This document shows positions 21,743-32,948 of a DNA stretch of 60,000 nt, in pieces. The number at the start of each line of letters is the position of its first letter. The stretch's first letter is position 1. Position numbers and translations under genes: made by a program. The notes under the pieces were generated by a model, which worked only from the letters and a program-made list of their open reading frames with translations, was not told the DNA's origin and did not search any database. This stretch comes from Adiantum capillus-veneris (lineage: Eukaryota; Streptophyta; Polypodiopsida; Polypodiales; Pteridaceae): assembly GCA_014529385.2 (NCBI GenBank), contig CM043965.1, forward strand, positions 60,236,433 to 60,296,432. The letters are read 5' to 3'.

Positions 21743-22826
21743 TCAGATCGAGGCTCGGGGCAGCACTGCTGGAAGCTAGAGTCACCAATTCAGATTGGAG
21801 TGAAATTCGACAGGCGAAGACACGGCCCCAAATCTCGTGGGAAATTTCGAAGGGCTTGGGGTTGTCAGAATTTCATTCTGAGGTCATCTCGGCCATCGTT
21901 CGTCTTCGACAAAGGTCTGCGCAGGCCATTTTCGACTACGTGGTCTCGACGGGTGCAGATCCGACTCTGCAAATTTGGGGTTTTCGGCCTACAACTGCAG
22001 GTGCTGAGGATATCGACACTCCCAGAGTGTTGATTTGTGGCTGTCTACACATCGAAGGACAGCTAACAGTTCTTGGAGGCGTGTCACATACGACACGGGC
22101 GCATCTACACACAGACAGTAGGCGACATCCACTAGTTCATCAGGTAGCTTGTGTTTGCTGCTTGATATTCCAGATTTCATCCTAACATTGCAGGTACTTC
22201 CACATGGGATGTATTGTCAGAGATGATGTATGTCTGTTCAGGGTTTGCTGGCTGTAAGTCACGCAGCAAACAATCGTCGCAGCGGTTACAGCATACAATG
22301 GGAAATTTGTGGATGTATGACTTTGTGGGAAGTCTATGTACTATCAAATTTACTGCAACCTTTGTTGAGGGTCGAGTGAGGTTTTATTGAGCTGGGGGCT
22401 TCTCGAATGTTGAGATCCTTTCGGTGATACAGGTCTTGGAGCGATCCCTCGAGCACCCTTAGATAGGCAGCTAGGATGTATTGACTGTGAGTTAGACAGT
22501 TGGGATTGCATCTTTGCTTTACTGCCGTTGAGGCATTGTCGCAGTCTATGCTTATAGGACAGTGACAGGACAGTCAGAGACAGTACATGTGCAGGACAGG
22601 TTTACCCACAGCTTACAGTGTCAGAGAGACAGTGGTTTTTTGAGGTGTTTTTTGGTCTGTTTTTAGTACACCAGAGCCATTTTACAAAGGAGAATCTGCC
22701 AAAATTTCAGCAGAATCTAAAGCTTTCTTGGTTCATTTGACAGGTTGATATTGGTTCAGAGGTCAGTTTATAGGGGAAACTCTGCCGAATTTTTCCCAGG
22801 AAAGTAAACTACTGTGAAGCGTAGCT
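21743..22826 (+). other. Untranslated leader of copia element 1
   Basis: No long frame joins to gag. It contains many in-frame stops and several short ATG frames. It probably carries packaging signals, but none is identifiable by eye. Confidence 0.6.
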
Positions 22827-25800
22827 ATGGCTGGATCACAGGACACTGCTCTTTACAATATCAAGAAGCTGGATGGAACCAATTTCCCATTGTGGAAGAA
22901 GCAGATTTGGCACGTGTTGGTACAAAAGAAGTAGATAAAACCTATAAAGCTCAAGGGGATAAAACCAGAAGATATGGACGAAGATGAATGGAGCGAAATG
23001 GATGAATTGGCACTTTCTACCATTATGCTGACTTTGGCAGAAAGCGTTTACTTCAATGTAGCAGACGAGATGTCGGCTTATCAAGCATGGTTAAAGCTGA
23101 GTGATCTTTATGAGAAGCAGAGTGCAGGTTCACAGGTATACTGGCTTAAGAAGCTTGTTGACTTGAAGATGAAAGAAGGGACACCTATGTCCAATCATCT
23201 GAATGAATTCAACACAATCTATAGTCAGTTGTCAGCTCAAGGTGTCAAGTTTGATGAACCTGTTAGAGCTATGTTCCTGTTGATCAGATTGCCGGAAAGT
23301 TGGGACACTTTTCACACAGCTTTGAGTAATTCTGCACCTCCAGATGGTTTGAACATAACAGGTGTAGAAGGAAGTCTGCTTACTGAAGAAACCAATAGAA
23401 AGACAATGGACAAAGGCAAAGGAACAGCCTTAGTTGTCAGGGGAAGGACCAAAGAAAAGTACAAAGGTGGAAAGAGGAATGAGTCTCGTAGCAAGTCCCG
23501 CAGTGCTAAAGGCAAGAGTGACATAGAATGCTACCATTGTGGCAAGAAGGGTCACATGAAAAGAGACTGCGGAGAATGGAAAGCAGAAAAAGGCAAAGAG
23601 AAAGCTGAAGACCATGGTGAGAAGAACAAGTCCTCAGTGAAGATTCAAGAAATAAATGTGACAAACATTGTTGCAGAGGATGACAGTCTAGTGTCAGGAG
23701 ACATCTACTTCTTGAAGAATACAATGGACTCAGCTCTTCTTACAGCATCTGATGGAAATGCACTGAGTGACTGGATTATAGACTCAGGGGCATCACTTCA
23801 TGTGTCTCCAAACAAGGAGTGGTTTACCTCTTATGTGACCACTAAAGATCATGTTCGGCTAGGCAATGGGCAGACATGTGAGATCTTAGGTGTTGGAGAT
23901 GTTCAATTGAAGTTTCAGAATGGCTCTTCTTTCACGCTGAAGAATGTGAGACATGTTCTCGCAATTACAAAGAGCTTGATCAACACAGGTTTACTTGATG
24001 ATGCTGGCTACGTCACCACTTTTGGACAGAACATGTGGAAGATATCCAAGGGTTCTATGATAGTAGCACACGGAGTAAAGTCTGGAGGACTTTACATGAT
24101 TTATGTATCAAATGTCTCTAAAAATGTAATCAATGTAACCGAGCAGCAGAACGTTTCTTTGTGGCATAGCCGGTTAGGACATATGTCCAAGAAGGGAATG
24201 GAAATCTTGTCTCGTTCTGGTTATTTGCCTGGCTTTTCATTTAATGATTTTGAATTCTGTGAACATTGTCTGTATGGTAAGCAAACACAGCAGCCACATA
24301 AGCATAGAAGCAGTAGAAGAGATACACAGTTGGCACTTGTTCATAGTGATTTGTGTGGACCTATGCCTAACCTATCTCTAGGGGGAGCTTCTTACTTTAT
24401 GACATTTATAGATGATTACTCGAGGAAAGTATGGGTTTACTTTCTCAAGCACAAGGATGAAGCATTTAGTGTTTTCAAAACGTTTGTGACACTTGTGGAG
24501 AATCAGAGTGGCAAGAAGCTTAAATGCTTACGGACTGACAATGGTGGAAAGTATGTTTCGAAGGCCTTTCAGGACTTTTGTGAGTCAAAAGGTATAAAAC
24601 GTGAACTTACTGCTCCTTACAATCCTCCTCAAAATGGTGTTGCTGAGAGGATGAATAGGACCATACAAGAGAAGGTCAGAAGTATGTTGTCTAGTGCACA
24701 GCTGCCAAATGGGTTTTGGGCTGAAGCTGTATCAACAGCTGTTCATCTTGTAAATAGATCTCCTAGCAAGGTTTTGCAGAAGGATTCAGTGCCAGAGATG
24801 GTATGGTCAGGCAAAATGCCCTCATACAAGCATCTCAGAGTCTTTGGCTGTGAGGCATATACTCACGTTCCAAAGGAATTTAGGAACAAACTTGAGCCAA
24901 AGAGTAGAAAGTGCATCTTTCTAGGCTATGGTAATTCTGGTGAGATGGGGTACAGACTTTGGGATCCCGAATCCAGAAAGGTTGTCCGCAGCAATGATGT
25001 TCACTTTAATGAATCCAAATATCATTCTAAACCAGAGAGGGTTGAGGAGATTAGAAGAGTTGTCTTCCAAGAAGATGGACCTGCACGTGCAAGACAAAAT
25101 GTCAGGGCTCAAGAGGAGCAAGGACAGGATAGAGTGGAACCACAGGTTGTGGCTGAGCCTGAGCCACCTATTGTGCGTAGATCTGGACGTATCACTCGAC
25201 CTCCTGATAGGTTTGTTCCATCTATGAAATATATCATGTTGACTGATTGCAATGAGCCTTCATGTTACAAGGAAGCAATGCAAATGAAGGACTCCGGGAA
25301 TTGGCAATTGGCCATGCAGTCAGAGATGACAGCTCTGCATAAAAACAAGACATGGAAGCTAGTTAAATTACCACAGGGCAAAAAGGCTCTACCTTGTAAA
25401 TGGGTTTACAGGTATAAGATCACCGCTCATGACAGTCAGCCAAAGTACAAAGCAAGGCTTGTTGCCAAGGGCTTTAAGCAAGAACAAGGCATTGACTTTG
25501 ATGAAGTCTTCTCTCCGGTGGTCAAGATGACTACATTGAGATGCTTTCTTGCATTGGTTGCCATATTAGATTTGGTGTTGCACCAAATGGATGTCAAGAC
25601 AGCGTTCTTGCATGGTGATTTAGATGTGGAAATTTACATGCAGCAACCAGAAGGGTTTGTTGAGAAAGGCAAGGAAGATTGGGTATGCCAATTGTTAAAG
25701 AGTCTTTATGGCTTAAAACAATCACCGAGGGCATCGTACCATAAATTCCACAAGTTTATGCTTTCTCAAGGCTACAAACGTAGTGAGTTCGATCACTGTC

Positions 25801-26807
25801 TATATACAAAGAAGGCTAAGGATGGCAGTTGGCTGATCCTTATTTTTTATGTGGATGACATGTTGATTGTTGGCAAGCACTTGGAAGAAATTTCAGCTTT
25901 GAAGTCAAAGATGGCAAAATCGTTTGACATGAAAGACATGGGTGAGGCAAGTCATATACATGGTATGCGCATTGAGAGAGACAGATCAAAGAAGTTGATT
26001 TGGTTATCTCAAACAGAGTATATTGACAAGGTTTTGCAACGTTTCAATATGGAGAAGGGAAAGGCATTGAGTGTTCCATTGCCACCATATGTGAAACTTA
26101 GCAAACAAGATTGTCCTGTGTCTGAGGAAGAACAAGCTGAAATGGATAAGATTCCATATGCGTCTGTAGTGGGTAGTTTTATGTATGCAATGATTGCTAC
26201 TCGCCCAGACATTGCATTTGCAGTGGGAGTAGTAAGTCGATACATGTCAAACCCAGGCAAGAAACATTGGGAGGCAGTGAAAGGAATATTGAGATACCTG
26301 AAAGCTATAAAGAGTATGCGTATATGCTATGGGAGTCAGGAGCTAAGTGTAAAGGGTTTTACAGACTCAGATTATGCAGGTGACTTAGACAACCGAAGGT
26401 CTACGTCAGGGTATGTCTTTACATTGGCTGGTGGAGCAGTATCATGGCGTTCTAGATTACAAGATTGTGTTACTCAGTCTACTACAGAGGCTGAATATGT
26501 TGCAGCATCAGAGGCATGCAAAGAATCAATTTGGCTTAATCGACTAGTAACAGATTTGGGAATCAAAGAAGAGATGCCTGTGTTATATTGTGATAGTCAA
26601 AGTGTTATACAATTGGCTCGCAATCCAGGTTATCACTCAAAGACAAAGCATGTGGATGTGAAGTATCATTTCATGAGGGAAATGCTCGAGGATAAGCAAC
26701 TTCAGCTTGTCAAAGTTCACACCATAGAAAATCCTGCTGATCTACTTACAAAAGGACTTCCCTCAGAGAGCTTTGCGCATTTTCGCAAGCAGTTAGGTGT
26801 AGGGTAG
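22827..26807 (+). pseudogene. Copia gag-pol with one nonsense codon
   Basis: The ATG at 22827 opens MAGSQDTALYNIKKLDG. A TAG at 22932-22934 (codon 36) interrupts the frame, which then runs without break to 26807. Domains by position: gag UBN2-like segment to about 23340; zinc knuckle CYHCGKKGHMKRDC at about 23529; protease IIDSGAS at about 23778; pre-integrase LWHSRLGHMS at about 24160; integrase core with HSDLCG, RTDNGG and GVAERMNR (D, D, E); RT with KWVYRYK, TAFLHGDL and YVDD at 25848-25859; RNase H with TDSDYAG, TEAEYVA and YCDSQS. All catalytic residues are present. Unless the stop is read through, only a short gag peptide is made, although an internal ATG at 22974 would still give most of the polyprotein. 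Confidence 0.95.
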
Positions 26808-26885
26808 TACATCACTTCTCTACATCTCTTGTATATTAGCTTGTATAGTAGCTTCTCTCACACTTAAAGTACCACATTGAACTTT

Positions 26886-26896
26886 AAGTGGGAGGT
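26886..26896 (+). other. Polypurine tract, copia element 1
   Basis: AAGTGGGAGGT immediately before the 3' LTR start. Confidence 0.85.
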
Positions 26897-27088
26897 TGTT
26901 GGGGTATAAAGCCCAATGTGGTCGCCCAGGTAAGTGGGCGGGCCGCCAGGTATGTACACATATTCTTTTGTAAAAACCTAATAAGAACTTTCTATGCTCT
27001 ACACATTACAGTAGAGCGAGTTCACCATATCGTCGTGCTCTTCTTCTCGCACTCTCTCTCGCGTCGCACTTCCACTCGTACTCCTTCA
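26897..27088 (+). repeat. 3' LTR, copia element 1
   Basis: 192 bp, same ends as the 5' LTR. Visible differences include TTTCTATGCTCTAC versus TCACTATGCTCAAC and one G/A near the end. Confidence 0.95.
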
Positions 27089-29260
27089 CAAATGATACAA
27101 TGTTCACCAACCTATTATCCCTCTACCATGTAAGGTTATATCTTGAGTGGTGTTTTTTTGAACTACTTAAAAAACCAATAAGATGTTATTAATTAGGGGT
27201 CTTTTTTAAGGTCCACCAATTGTCCAATCTAGCCCAAATCTCAATTCATTTGAATTATGGAAGCATCTAAGGACCACCACTTGTCCAAGCTAGGCTCCAT
27301 TGAGGCATGGAGAGAAGAAAGCTGCACCATTTTTGCAAGCTAAGATCCATTGAAACATGAAAAACCAGTATATATGTTGTACAAGGGCAATTTTGTTTCA
27401 AGGTCCACCACTTGTCCTAGCTAGGATTTATTGAAACGTGTTGTAAAGCAACGATCTTTCATTTGGCCAAGATTTAATCAAATGAAACATGGAAAGGGGC
27501 AAGCTCAACCATTTCTGCAAGCTAAGCTTCATTGAGACTTTGAAACTTGTACATCAAGGCTTTAAGGTTTTGTTTTGACGAACACCACTAGTCCATCAAT
27601 CTAGGCTCCATAAATTGTCCAAGCTATGATACCAAGGTCCACCAGTTTTCCAACCTTTAGAGATGCAAGGTGTACCATTTTTCTAAGCTAGACATCGGAA
27701 AATGATACTCGGGGGGTTCAATGTTTAGTACCCCCTATATAACGTGCGTTCATTGTGTATTTAAAAAATCCCTCTTTTAACATGTCTAAATTAATGAAAT
27801 GACCCCTTCTTTTAGGAATTTTTTCAAAATTGAATATAAAAACATCTTATTTTAATGTAAATTTCCTAAATTTTTTGCAATTTCAAACCCCTCCTTTCGA
27901 ACTCACGTTATACATTAACGTGATTACATAGTACATCCCCCGAGAAATGATACAATGTTCACCAACCTATTCTCCCTCTACCCTGTAAAGTTATATCTTT
28001 AGTAGTTTTTTCACTACTTGGAAAACCCATGGTATGTTATTGATTGGGGGTCATTTCCAAGTTCCACCACTTCTCAAGCTAGCTTAAGCTTAAGTGAATC
28101 ATGGAAAGAATCTAAGGACCACCATCTTTCCAAGCTAGGCTCCATTGAAACATGGAGAAAAGAAAGATGCACCATTTTTTAAAGATAAGTTCTATTGAAA
28201 CATGAAAACCCCATATATATGTTGTAAAAAGACATTTTTGTTTCAACGTCCACCACTTGTCCAAGATATTCTCTATTGAAACATGGTGTGAAGCAAATCT
28301 TCACCATTTGTCTAACCTAGGCTCAATAGAAACATGCAGAGAAGAGCAAATCACCATTTCTCCAAGTTGAGATCCATTAAAACATGAACAACCCATATAT
28401 ATGTTGTGCAAGACTAGTTTTGTTTCAAGGTCCACCAATTGTCCAAGCTAGCCTCTATTGAAACATGGTGTGAAACAAACCTTCACCACTTGTCCAGCCT
28501 AAGCTTCATAGAAACATGGAGAGAAGAATGATTCACCATTTTTTCAAGTTAAGCTCCATTGGAACATGAAAACCCCATATATATGTTGTGCAAGAGGCAA
28601 TTTTGTTTCAAGGTCAAGCTAGTCTCTACTCAAACATGGTGTGAAACAAATATCCATCACTTGTCCAAGATTTAATCAAATGAAACATGGAAAGAAACAT
28701 GCTCCACCATTTTTGCAAGCTAAGCTTCATTAAAACATGGAAAATCCAAGGTGTCTTGTACATCAATACTTTAGGGTTCTTTTTAGAGGTACACCACTGG
28801 TCCATCAATCTAGGCTCCACAAATTTTCCAAGCCATGATACATAGATAGTAGGTGGTTCAATCTCAAGTTCCACCAGTTGTCCAGCCTTTAGAGATGCTA
28901 GGTGTACCAATTGTCTAAGGTAGGCATCTGAAAATAATATAAAGCTCACCAACCTATTATCCCTCTACCTGATACTCTACCTTATCAGGTAGAGGGATAA
29001 GGTTATATATTGAGTAGTGTTCTTTTAACTACTTGATAAACCAATAATATGTTATTAACTAATAACATAATAATATTAATTAACTATGGCATCTGAAAAT
29101 AATATAAAGTTCACCAACCTATTATCCCTCTACCTGATAAGGTTATATTTTGAGTAGTGTTCTTTTAACTACTTGATAAACCAATAATATGTTATTAACT
29201 AGGGATCTTTTTCAAGGTCCACCACTTGTCCAAGCTAGACAAATTCCAACTGAATCATGG
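27089..29260. repeat. Degenerate higher-order tandem array, right part
   Basis: Continuation of the array. The unit landmark 'GGGTC-TTT...AAGGTCCACCA' occurs near 20835, 27198, 28045 and 29205. Subtracting the copia insertion gives unit lengths of about 0.8, 0.85 and 1.16 kb. The landmark 'TCACCAACCTATTATCCCTC' precedes it each time, and an extra block of about 160 bp is duplicated at about 28930-29200. No long ORF is present inside. The right side borders an exon-like ORF. Confidence 0.85.
27708..27944. mobile_element. 237-bp MITE with target-site duplication
   Basis: Inserted in an array unit. It begins CTCGGGGG and ends CCCCCGAG (terminal inverted repeat), with a looser inverted match further in (TATAACGTGCGTTC on the left, GAACTCACGTTATA on the right). 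The 8-bp AAATGATA is repeated on both sides (27700-27707 and 27945-27952); other array units carry it once as AAATGATACAATGTTCACC. The interior is AT-rich and non-coding. Eight bases would suggest a hAT family; counting the adjacent C as target would make nine, a Mutator trait. Confidence 0.85.
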
Positions 29261-29349
29261 AAGCATCTACTACAAGGAGTTTACAACAAGGACCAGAACA
29301 ATTCCTAGGCCTTGAGGAGTTGAATGACCATTTTTGTGGGTCTTAATGA

Positions 29350-29667
29350 GATAAACCAAGGGAAGAGTTCGACCCGATATGTCATGTGCATCAAGGTGAC
29401 TTTGCTATGCTAGTTCCAAATGAAATAGAAATCTATCCAGTTTGGCCTGCAGTGGCTCTACATGACATTGATAATGAGCCTACATCACCAAACTACAAAA
29501 TAATATTGATTCAATATTGGGCACCTTGTGCAAGAAAGAGTGCGATGATAGATACTCAAGCTTACAACAATTGTTGGAAGGGTTTTTGGGTTGTCAACTT
29601 TAAAGATCCCCAAGTGTGGGAAATTGTAGATGCAATTGTTTGGTCTTGGAGACCCAACAAAGAATGA
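29350..29667 (+). CDS. Exon-like ORF of unknown function, right array border
   Basis: Open from 29350 to a TGA at 29665-29667, about 105 codons, with no obvious ATG near the start. The upstream sequence contains stops, so it is an exon or a fragment. The amino-acid pattern looks protein-like: GDFAMLVPNEIE, PVWPAVALHDID, IQYWAPCAR, CWKGFWVVNFKDPQVWEI and IVWSWRP. The alternation of aromatic and short beta-like stretches suggests a small beta-barrel of SH3 or Tudor style, such as is found at transposase or chromatin-protein ends, but this is inference only. It is on the opposite strand to the exon-like ORF at the left border. Confidence 0.4.
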   Translation, partial: DKPREEFDPICHVHQGDFAMLVPNEIEIYPVWPAVALHDIDNEPTSPNYKIILIQYWAPCARKSAMIDTQAYNNCWKGFWVVNFKDPQVWEIVDAIVWSWRPNKE

Positions 29668-32040
29668 CCATTTTCTAAAATTAAGATTCCAAAAAGGCAT
29701 TCTCAAAAATCCAAAGAAGTCATTCTCACATCACCCACGCTTGGATCAAAGTGTAGATGTGGTATCAAACATGGAGTAATTTATTTAGAGCTTCTATTGT
29801 GACTACACAAGTCAATATTCTAAACAAGATCTTTTTTTGTATCTTCATTTGTTTTACATAATTTGGAATATCTATAAGAGTTCATGTGTAGTGCATCCTC
29901 TTGACTTTTGGTATTTGTCAACACCACAATCCATTACGATTTTCACTCTATTTACCAACCATAAATCATCATGTTTGCCTCGTATTTTCCCACTTTAAGT
30001 GGATAATTCCCAAATTACATGAATGTGGTCAATTTGGAAATTCCCATAATGTGATATTCTTACCAAAATACCTAATATGGTCTTGTAGGTGCTTCTGTAT
30101 CTACTCCGTACCTATCTATATACACAAATATTTTTCTTTTGTGAGATTGAGACAATAATGATTGTCAATTGTATGTAGTACCATCTCCATTGTTTCCATA
30201 ATTCTACTAATTATTATGCATATATTTTCCATTAAGCTAAGTAAGTTGCATGTCCTATTGTTGTGTGTTTTTGTTGAGAATCTCAATATAATCCAAATAA
30301 TATGCTATTCATTTTAGTATTTTGTGGTCTTCAAAGCTTAGTCATTTTTTTATTTTTTTAGAGCTTCTGTTTTTCCTTAGTGACATTTTAATACATCCAC
30401 TCACAATTGTGAGTTTTGCAAAAAGAAAAAGGATTTTGTGGTCTTGATTATCTCGCTTAAATAATAGCACTACTAGTTGTGTAGTCCTCATTAAATAGTC
30501 ATTTGATTGTTAACTTCATCTAGAAGCCTAGTAACATTTTGTTTATAACCTCGTTTTGGATCACTTTTAAATCATGTACCTAAAATTGCAAAGGATTTTC
30601 CCATATTTTGATTTTGTATAAATATAACGTGCTAAACCTGGTTACCTTTGATGTAAGTAATGACCCCTTCTGGTTTAGATCATTCCCCATCTTGGATAAC
30701 CTATATTTTTATGGTTTAACTATTGCAAAATGGTTTGTTATCTATACTATGGACATTTTTTAAGTCACTTAATGAGCTTTTTTCTATAGAGACTTTGAAT
30801 CAATTTCCTTAAATCCTCTTGTAAGGGGCTCTAGTAAGATGGCATCCTTTGGAATACTAGAACTACTGTTGAAAAATAGGGCAAATGCTATTGAAATTTT
30901 TGCAGTTGTAATAGTATCTTCCCTAAATGTTTGCCATTGAAATGAAATTTTTTTTTATCAACATATAATCATGGGTGATACCGCTCAATCATAGAAGAAT
31001 TTCAATCCTATGTCATTGTATACAAATTTTTTGGAATGCTTCATAGTATGGTTTTGTGAGACTATTTAGAGATATAGACTTTTTAGCCTATGACAGACTG
31101 ATTTGTTTGGGGAAATGAGAAGGTTTGGGATGTTGTATCACATTCATGGATGCCAAGTCATAGTCATCGATATATTTTGGTTGAAGCTACAGATAGTGCA
31201 ATAGTACATCTACCATCCCCTACCCTCATTCTTGAGATCACAAAGTGGTAATCAAGGGTTTTCTAGGAAACTCAAAAACTTTCTCAATAAAAAAAATGAT
31301 TTTCTTTTTGGAAATATTGCTAAAAGATTCTTTTAGGATTGTGACATGTTACCTAGTCTGCCTATATAGATTTTTGGCAATGATAGAGTGGAAGGGACAT
31401 CCCTATTTGTAGCATTATGAAAGGAAACATGGAATAAGACATGCTTATTGAACACTAATTGCACTTGAAAAATGGGTTTTCTGGAGGCTGGAGTGCTCAG
31501 TGATCTCATTTTTCATAAACTTCTTCCTATATTTGCAACATCTAGAAAGTACCTAACAGATGTGGAGCTTTTTTGTGAGAATGAATTAGAATAGGTTGAG
31601 ATGTCAAGCTCAACATATATGACTCCTGGATGACTACCATTGATAGTCATCATCATTGGCATGTCTTGGTGGATACACATATCTTCTCCAGTAATACTAC
31701 AACTATACTACACCGAGTTGGTCTACATAGTGGAGTGATGGCATACTTATCTACTCACCTCCCTCACTAGAGGTTTACATTAGACCGTTGAACCAGTTTC
31801 CCTTTTATGTTGTATTTTCCCTTATGTTTTGTAGAACTCTTATCTTGAGTTAATGAAGAAGAAGAAGTATAGATTTTTTGCCTCCATCTTTGTGTATCTT
31901 TTAGCACATATATTATTTAGCACAGTGAAACATGTGTATGTATGTAGATTGTGGTTAGAGGTGGTAGCTGACTATTTATAGTAGGCTACTCAAAAACTTG
32001 GTGAATGATTGGAAACATGTCGTTCAACAATGATGGGCCT
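29668..32040. other. AT-rich intergenic sequence
   Basis: No coding segment is supported. A 35-bp block at about 30386-30420 (starting TTAATACATCCACTCAC) recurs in inverse orientation at 44465-44505, so some of this is dispersed repeat. Confidence 0.5.
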
Positions 32041-32948
32041 AACCAGATTTACAGTGAGAAGCTAGAAAGAACAACTTCCATGCTTGGAAGCTCAAAATGA
32101 ACAATTTCTTTATGGGAAAAGGTCATTGGGACTACATTGATGGAGAGCATGAGACAACACCATCACTACTAGAGGAAGGTGCGAGTGTTGAACAAATTAT
32201 ACTTTTAAAGATTGGAATGAGGGAGCTTGGAAGGTCATGTAATAGCTTTTTGTAAGTGTGCAAGACACTATTATTGGGCATGTACAAGATGCTGATACTC
32301 CTAAGGAGGCTTGAGACACTTTATTGTCATTGGATGTGACTAACACAAACGCAAGGAAGCTCTAGGTGAAGACTAAGTTGAATATTGTGTAGAAGAAAAT
32401 CATTTCCATCAATGACTATTTGTTGAAGATAAAGAGCCTACGTGAGTCACTTGCATGGATTGGTGTTACAGTCGATGATGATGACGAAGTATAATTTTGT
32501 CTATAAGGTTTGGGTCCATAATACAAACAATTCAAAACTGACATCCATCTTCGAGAGAACACTCCCTCATTCTCAGATCTTGTGTCCTTATTGTTTGTGG
32601 AAGAGAAGAAACTTGAGGAAGACTCCTCTATGTAGGGTGGTGGAAACAATTCTGAATAGGTCCTTTTCAATAATAGAGGAACAAGAAGAGGACGTGGTAT
32701 ATGTCATGGACGAGGCCAAGGAAGAGGTAACCACCGATCACAACAAAAGAATAAAAATCAAGGTCAAAGCATAGGTGATCGAGGAAACTCTCAAGGCAGG
32801 GACAATCCAAGAGGTCATGGAAATGTGAAGCAAAATAATGCAACACAAAAATGTAATATGTTGGGGTTGTGGAAGACATGGTCACTTTGAATGTGATTGT
32901 CTAGATAGGAGGCAAAAAAAGAAGTATGCAACAACTAGTCTATTGTAA
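32041..32948 (+). pseudogene. Decayed copia gag
   Basis: Successive frames give a recognisable plant copia gag. First NNFHAWKLKMNNFFMGKGHW (UBN2/DUF4219-type start), then VQDTIIGHVQDADTPKEA, then SINDYLLKIKSLRESLAWIG with VDDDDEV, then a GRGICHGRGQGRGNHRSQ basic region. It ends with a zinc knuckle CWGCGRHGHFECDC (CX2CX4HX4C). At least four frameshifts and several stops lie between the segments. No protease or RT follows, and no LTR is evident. Confidence 0.85.

Larger units (their letters stand above)
21537..27088 (+). mobile_element. Copia LTR retrotransposon, nearly intact
   Basis: 5552 bp with 192-bp LTRs (21537-21728 and 26897-27088) that differ at about four positions, an initiator-Met PBS, a PPT and a perfect 5-bp target duplication. 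Integrase precedes RT in the gag-pol frame, which defines Ty1/copia. The frame 22827-26807 is continuous except for one stop. Gag opens with KKLDGTNFPLWKKQIW, the 'FNG.NF..WK' style seen in Tnt1/Tork-type and related lineages; I do not assign a lineage firmly. A 1.1-kb leader separates the PBS from gag. Confidence 0.96.

Noticed and set aside
21558-22185. Short ORFs in the leader of copia element 1
   Set aside because: They overlap LTR, PBS and untranslated leader, and the one starting in the LTR occurs again at the 3' LTR only because the LTR is repeated.
20180-29260. CRISPR-like array of a ~20-bp repeat
   Set aside because: Repeats are diverged, spacing is irregular, spacers are themselves repeated, and the context is a plant-type genome with no cas genes.
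31931-31975. Possible PBS (GTGGTTAGAGGTGG) before the decayed copia gag
   Set aside because: Too different from TGGTATCAGAGC, and no LTR boundary accompanies it.
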